The translations under genes and the position numbers were made by a program. Shown one piece after another: positions 62,393 through 64,000 of a DNA stretch of 64,000 bases (position 1 is its first letter; each line of letters begins with the position of its first letter). Below the pieces are notes generated by a model, which saw only the letters and a list, made by a program, of their open reading frames with translations, had not been told where the DNA came from and ran no database searches. Source of the stretch: Acidimicrobiales bacterium (GTDB lineage: Bacteria > Actinomycetota > Acidimicrobiia > Acidimicrobiales > SZUA-35); contig JAHDCV010000007.1 of NCBI GenBank assembly GCA_020629695.1, forward strand, positions 22,100 through 86,099, given 5' to 3'.

Positions 62393-63145
62393 TCAGACCA
62401 GCCCGGCGGCGGGGAATGCCGCGACCTGGTCGGCGTCGTGGCCGTAGACGAGTCGGTGACCGCCGGCCCGGAGATCGGCGAGCACCTGCATCGAGCGGAG
62501 CTGTTCGTCCCGATCGTGCCCGAAGGCCGGGGTCCGCATCTCATCGAGCAGTTGCTCGGTGTAGACACAATCGCCGCACAGCACCACGGGCCCGGACGCC
62601 AGTTCCACGACGAGCGACTGGTGCCCGGCGGTGTGGCCCGGCGTCGGGAGGCACCGGACCGCACCATCTCCGAACAGGTCGTGTGCCCCGTCCACCTCGA
62701 GCCGATCGTGTCCGAGGTCGTAGTCGGCCGGGAGGTAGATGCCCTGCTCGATCGCGTCGGCGTCCTTGCCGGCCGCCCACTCGGCGGCCTGGACGACGAC
62801 CCGGCAATCGGGCAAGCACCCGAGCCCACCTGCGTGGTCGAAATGCAGGTGCGAGACGACGACGTGTGAGATGTCGCTCGGGCGGACGCCGATCGCCTCG
62901 AGTTTCGCCACGAGGGTGTCCTCGTCGGCCATGTCGACCCCGAAACCCCGCTCCAGCCGACCGAGTCGGCTCGTGTCTCGCACGAGGTCCGGATGCATCC
63001 CGGTGTCGAACAGCACCAGGCCGTCGGCATGCTCGACGAGGTGACAGAGCACCGGCAGCACGCCGCGGCCCTCGCCACCGGTGAAGAAGCGCATGTCGAC
63101 CTCGAGCCGGCCGGTGACGAGCGGGAGGATGCGTACGGCGGTCAT
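62393..63145 (-). CDS. Metallo-beta-lactamase-fold hydrolase, AHL-lactonase-like
   Basis: 250 residues. Metal site SHLHFDHAG (H99, H101, D103, H104), H171 (TPGHTAGH), D192 (LCGDCVY) and H236 (VYGHD). The HFDHAGGLG motif, the TPGHTAGHQSL sequence and overall length match the AiiA/AttM lactonase group; N-acyl-homoserine lactone or another lactone is a plausible but unproven substrate. The ATG at 63145 has GGAAGGG upstream. Divergent from an arsR-type operon. Confidence 0.85.
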   Translation of the reverse strand: MTAVRILPLVTGRLEVDMRFFTGGEGRGVLPVLCHLVEHADGLVLFDTGMHPDLVRDTSRLGRLERGFGVDMADEDTLVAKLEAIGVRPSDISHVVVSHLHFDHAGGLGCLPDCRVVVQAAEWAAGKDADAIEQGIYLPADYDLGHDRLEVDGAHDLFGDGAVRCLPTPGHTAGHQSLVVELASGPVVLCGDCVYTEQLLDEMRTPAFGHDRDEQLRSMQVLADLRAGGHRLVYGHDADQVAAFPAAGLV

Positions 63146-63186
63146 CGCCCGACCCTTCCACTCCTGTGGAGCCGACACCAGCGGGC

Positions 63187-63228
63187 AACATGCGATCTCT
63201 TGCATGTTCTTGTCGAGGGCCGTACGGT
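63187..63228 (+). promoter_or_regulatory. Promoter and operator of the arsR-AHSA1 operon
   Basis: TTGCAT (63200-63205), 17-nt spacer, TACGGT (63223-63228), then 7 nt to ATG 63236, so leaderless. The inverted repeat AACATGC-N8-GCATGTT (63187-63193 and 63202-63208) overlaps the -35 box, a good ArsR-type operator. It may also control the divergent lactonase gene. Confidence 0.6.
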
Positions 63229-63235
63229 TGTCTCC

Positions 63236-63562
63236 ATGTCGGCCGCCTTGCACCTCGACGCCGCCTTCAAGGCCCTCGGCCATCCCGAACGGCGTCGGAT
63301 CCTCGACCTGTGCCGACGAGAAGCCGCCGTGGGCGAGCTCGTGGAGCGCACCGGCCTGGCCCAACCCGCTGTGAGTCAACACCTCCGGACCTTGCGAGAC
63401 GCACGACTGGTCACAGCTCGAACCGACGGCACACGACGCTTGTACCGAGTCGACACGGCACGACTGGACGAGGTCCGGACCTATCTCGACTCGTTCTGGG
63501 CCGGACGGCTGGATGCGCTCAAGGTCGTCGCCGAGCGCGGGAGTGGGGAGCGCAACGCGTGA
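63236..63562 (+). CDS. ArsR-family regulator without metal motif
   Basis: 108 residues, winged helix (ALGHPERRRILDLCRREAAV, QPAVSQHLRTLRDARLVTAR). The metal-binding CxC of arsenic sensors is absent, so it likely responds to something else, as is usual for ArsR genes paired with AHSA1/SRPBCC genes. The ATG follows a TACGGT box by 7 nt. Its stop overlaps the SRPBCC start (GTGA). Confidence 0.9.
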   Translation: MSAALHLDAAFKALGHPERRRILDLCRREAAVGELVERTGLAQPAVSQHLRTLRDARLVTARTDGTRRLYRVDTARLDEVRTYLDSFWAGRLDALKVVAERGSGERNA

Positions 63563-63975
63563 TTCCGCTCGCCGAGGCCGTCATCGAGATCGACGCACCG
63601 GTCGGCCACGTCTTCGACCTCTGGACGACCGCCGACGGGTTGACCCGATGGATGGCCGAGGAAGCGGTGGTCGACCTCCGCACGGGCGGCGCCTGGCGGT
63701 GGGTGCACGAGGACGGCGAGGCCTGCTGCGGCACCTACCTCGAGATCGAACGCCCGAGCCGCCTCGTGTTCACCTACGGCTGGGAGACGGGGCGGTTCGG
63801 CGTTCCCGCCGGGTCGACGACGGTCGAGGTCCGATTCCGGGAGACCGCGGGGCGTACCCGTGTCGAGGTCCGCCATGACGGACTCGGTGCCGAGGCCGCG
63901 GAGCGGCACGTCGTCGGCTGGACCCATTTCCTGGGCGCCCTCGCCCACATCACCCTCGACGAGGAGACGAACTGA
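63559..63975 (+). CDS. SRPBCC/AHSA1-family protein
   Basis: 138 residues with the AHSA1 pattern: AVIEIDAPVGHVFDLWTTAD, WMAEEAVVDLRTGGAWRW, then TYLEIERPSRLVFTYGWE and the C-terminal helix GWTHFLGALAHITL. The ArsR-AHSA1 pair is a common actinobacterial operon of unknown substrate. The GTG at 63559 overlaps the arsR stop by 4 nt; its stop overlaps a further ATG (TGATG). Confidence 0.88.
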   Translation: MIPLAEAVIEIDAPVGHVFDLWTTADGLTRWMAEEAVVDLRTGGAWRWVHEDGEACCGTYLEIERPSRLVFTYGWETGRFGVPAGSTTVEVRFRETAGRTRVEVRHDGLGAEAAERHVVGWTHFLGALAHITLDEETN

Positions 63976-64000
63976 TGGCCAAGGTCGGCGAACGAGATCC
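63975..64000 (+). CDS. Start of a further gene, cut by window edge
   Basis: ATG at 63975 overlaps the previous stop (TGATG) and the frame is open for eight codons (MAKVGERD) to the edge. The overlap is the only evidence; the identity is unknown. Confidence 0.4.

Overview
The window reads as a high-GC, gene-dense chromosome segment of an actinobacterium, most like the class Acidimicrobiia. The reasons are gene content (an LLM-type F420 oxidoreductase, a Ddn-like deazaflavin enzyme, a TIGR03084-type DinB-fold protein, a WS/DGAT protein, a monomeric isocitrate dehydrogenase, several acyl-CoA enzymes), heavy GTG start usage, 1-4 nt overlaps between genes, and many leaderless-type starts. This placement is inference. 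I see no rRNA, tRNA, CRISPR array, IS element or phage gene, and no gene-free stretch over 300 bp. The longest gap is 16582-16860, which holds a 27-bp palindrome.

Layout. 1-11733: an edge-truncated hypothetical gene, a TauD-like dioxygenase, acyl-CoA and crotonase genes, an SLC12-like transporter, a coupled methyltransferase / membrane protein / XRE regulator operon, and an MFS exporter. 11784-16581: a proVWX-type betaine/proline ABC operon with an oversized permease and a hairpin between proW and proX. 16861-19816: two small-molecule transporters, then a peroxiredoxin-like gene whose in-frame UGA replaces the first Cys of a CxxC motif and is followed by a good bacterial SECIS-like hairpin. 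This is the most unusual item in the window. 19823-24890: aquaporin-like channel, rhodanese, amidohydrolase, then a Ni/Co ECF transporter (cbiMQO type) with a Nur-like box in its promoter, facing a Fur-family gene. 24910-35672: amidohydrolase, a glycosyltransferase remnant, ROK kinase, isocitrate dehydrogenase, a WS/DGAT protein with an altered active-site motif, a pair of small J-like membrane proteins, and a carboxylesterase.

35694-44881: a divergent arsR-cadI pair with mirrored operators, an ECF sigma factor with its DGPF partner, DNA polymerase X, an aminotransferase, and a HelD-type helicase split into two frames. 44950-56469: LLM oxidoreductase, a hydrolase lacking the usual nucleophile, a putative glycosidase, ketoacyl synthase III, a BrkB-like protein, a Kbp-like BON/LysM protein, a marR-thiolase-SDR operon with an operator over the marR start codon, and a homocysteine methyltransferase. 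56531-64000: a secreted zinc metalloprotease, GNAT, acyl-CoA dehydrogenase, SDR, a metallo-beta-lactamase-fold lactonase-like enzyme, and an arsR-AHSA1 operon running off the right edge.

Two features recur. Many first genes of transcription units have a TAnnnT box 6-8 nt before the start codon and no Shine-Dalgarno sequence, which suggests leaderless mRNAs. Most convergent gene pairs share a perfect hairpin, often built around the stop codons.
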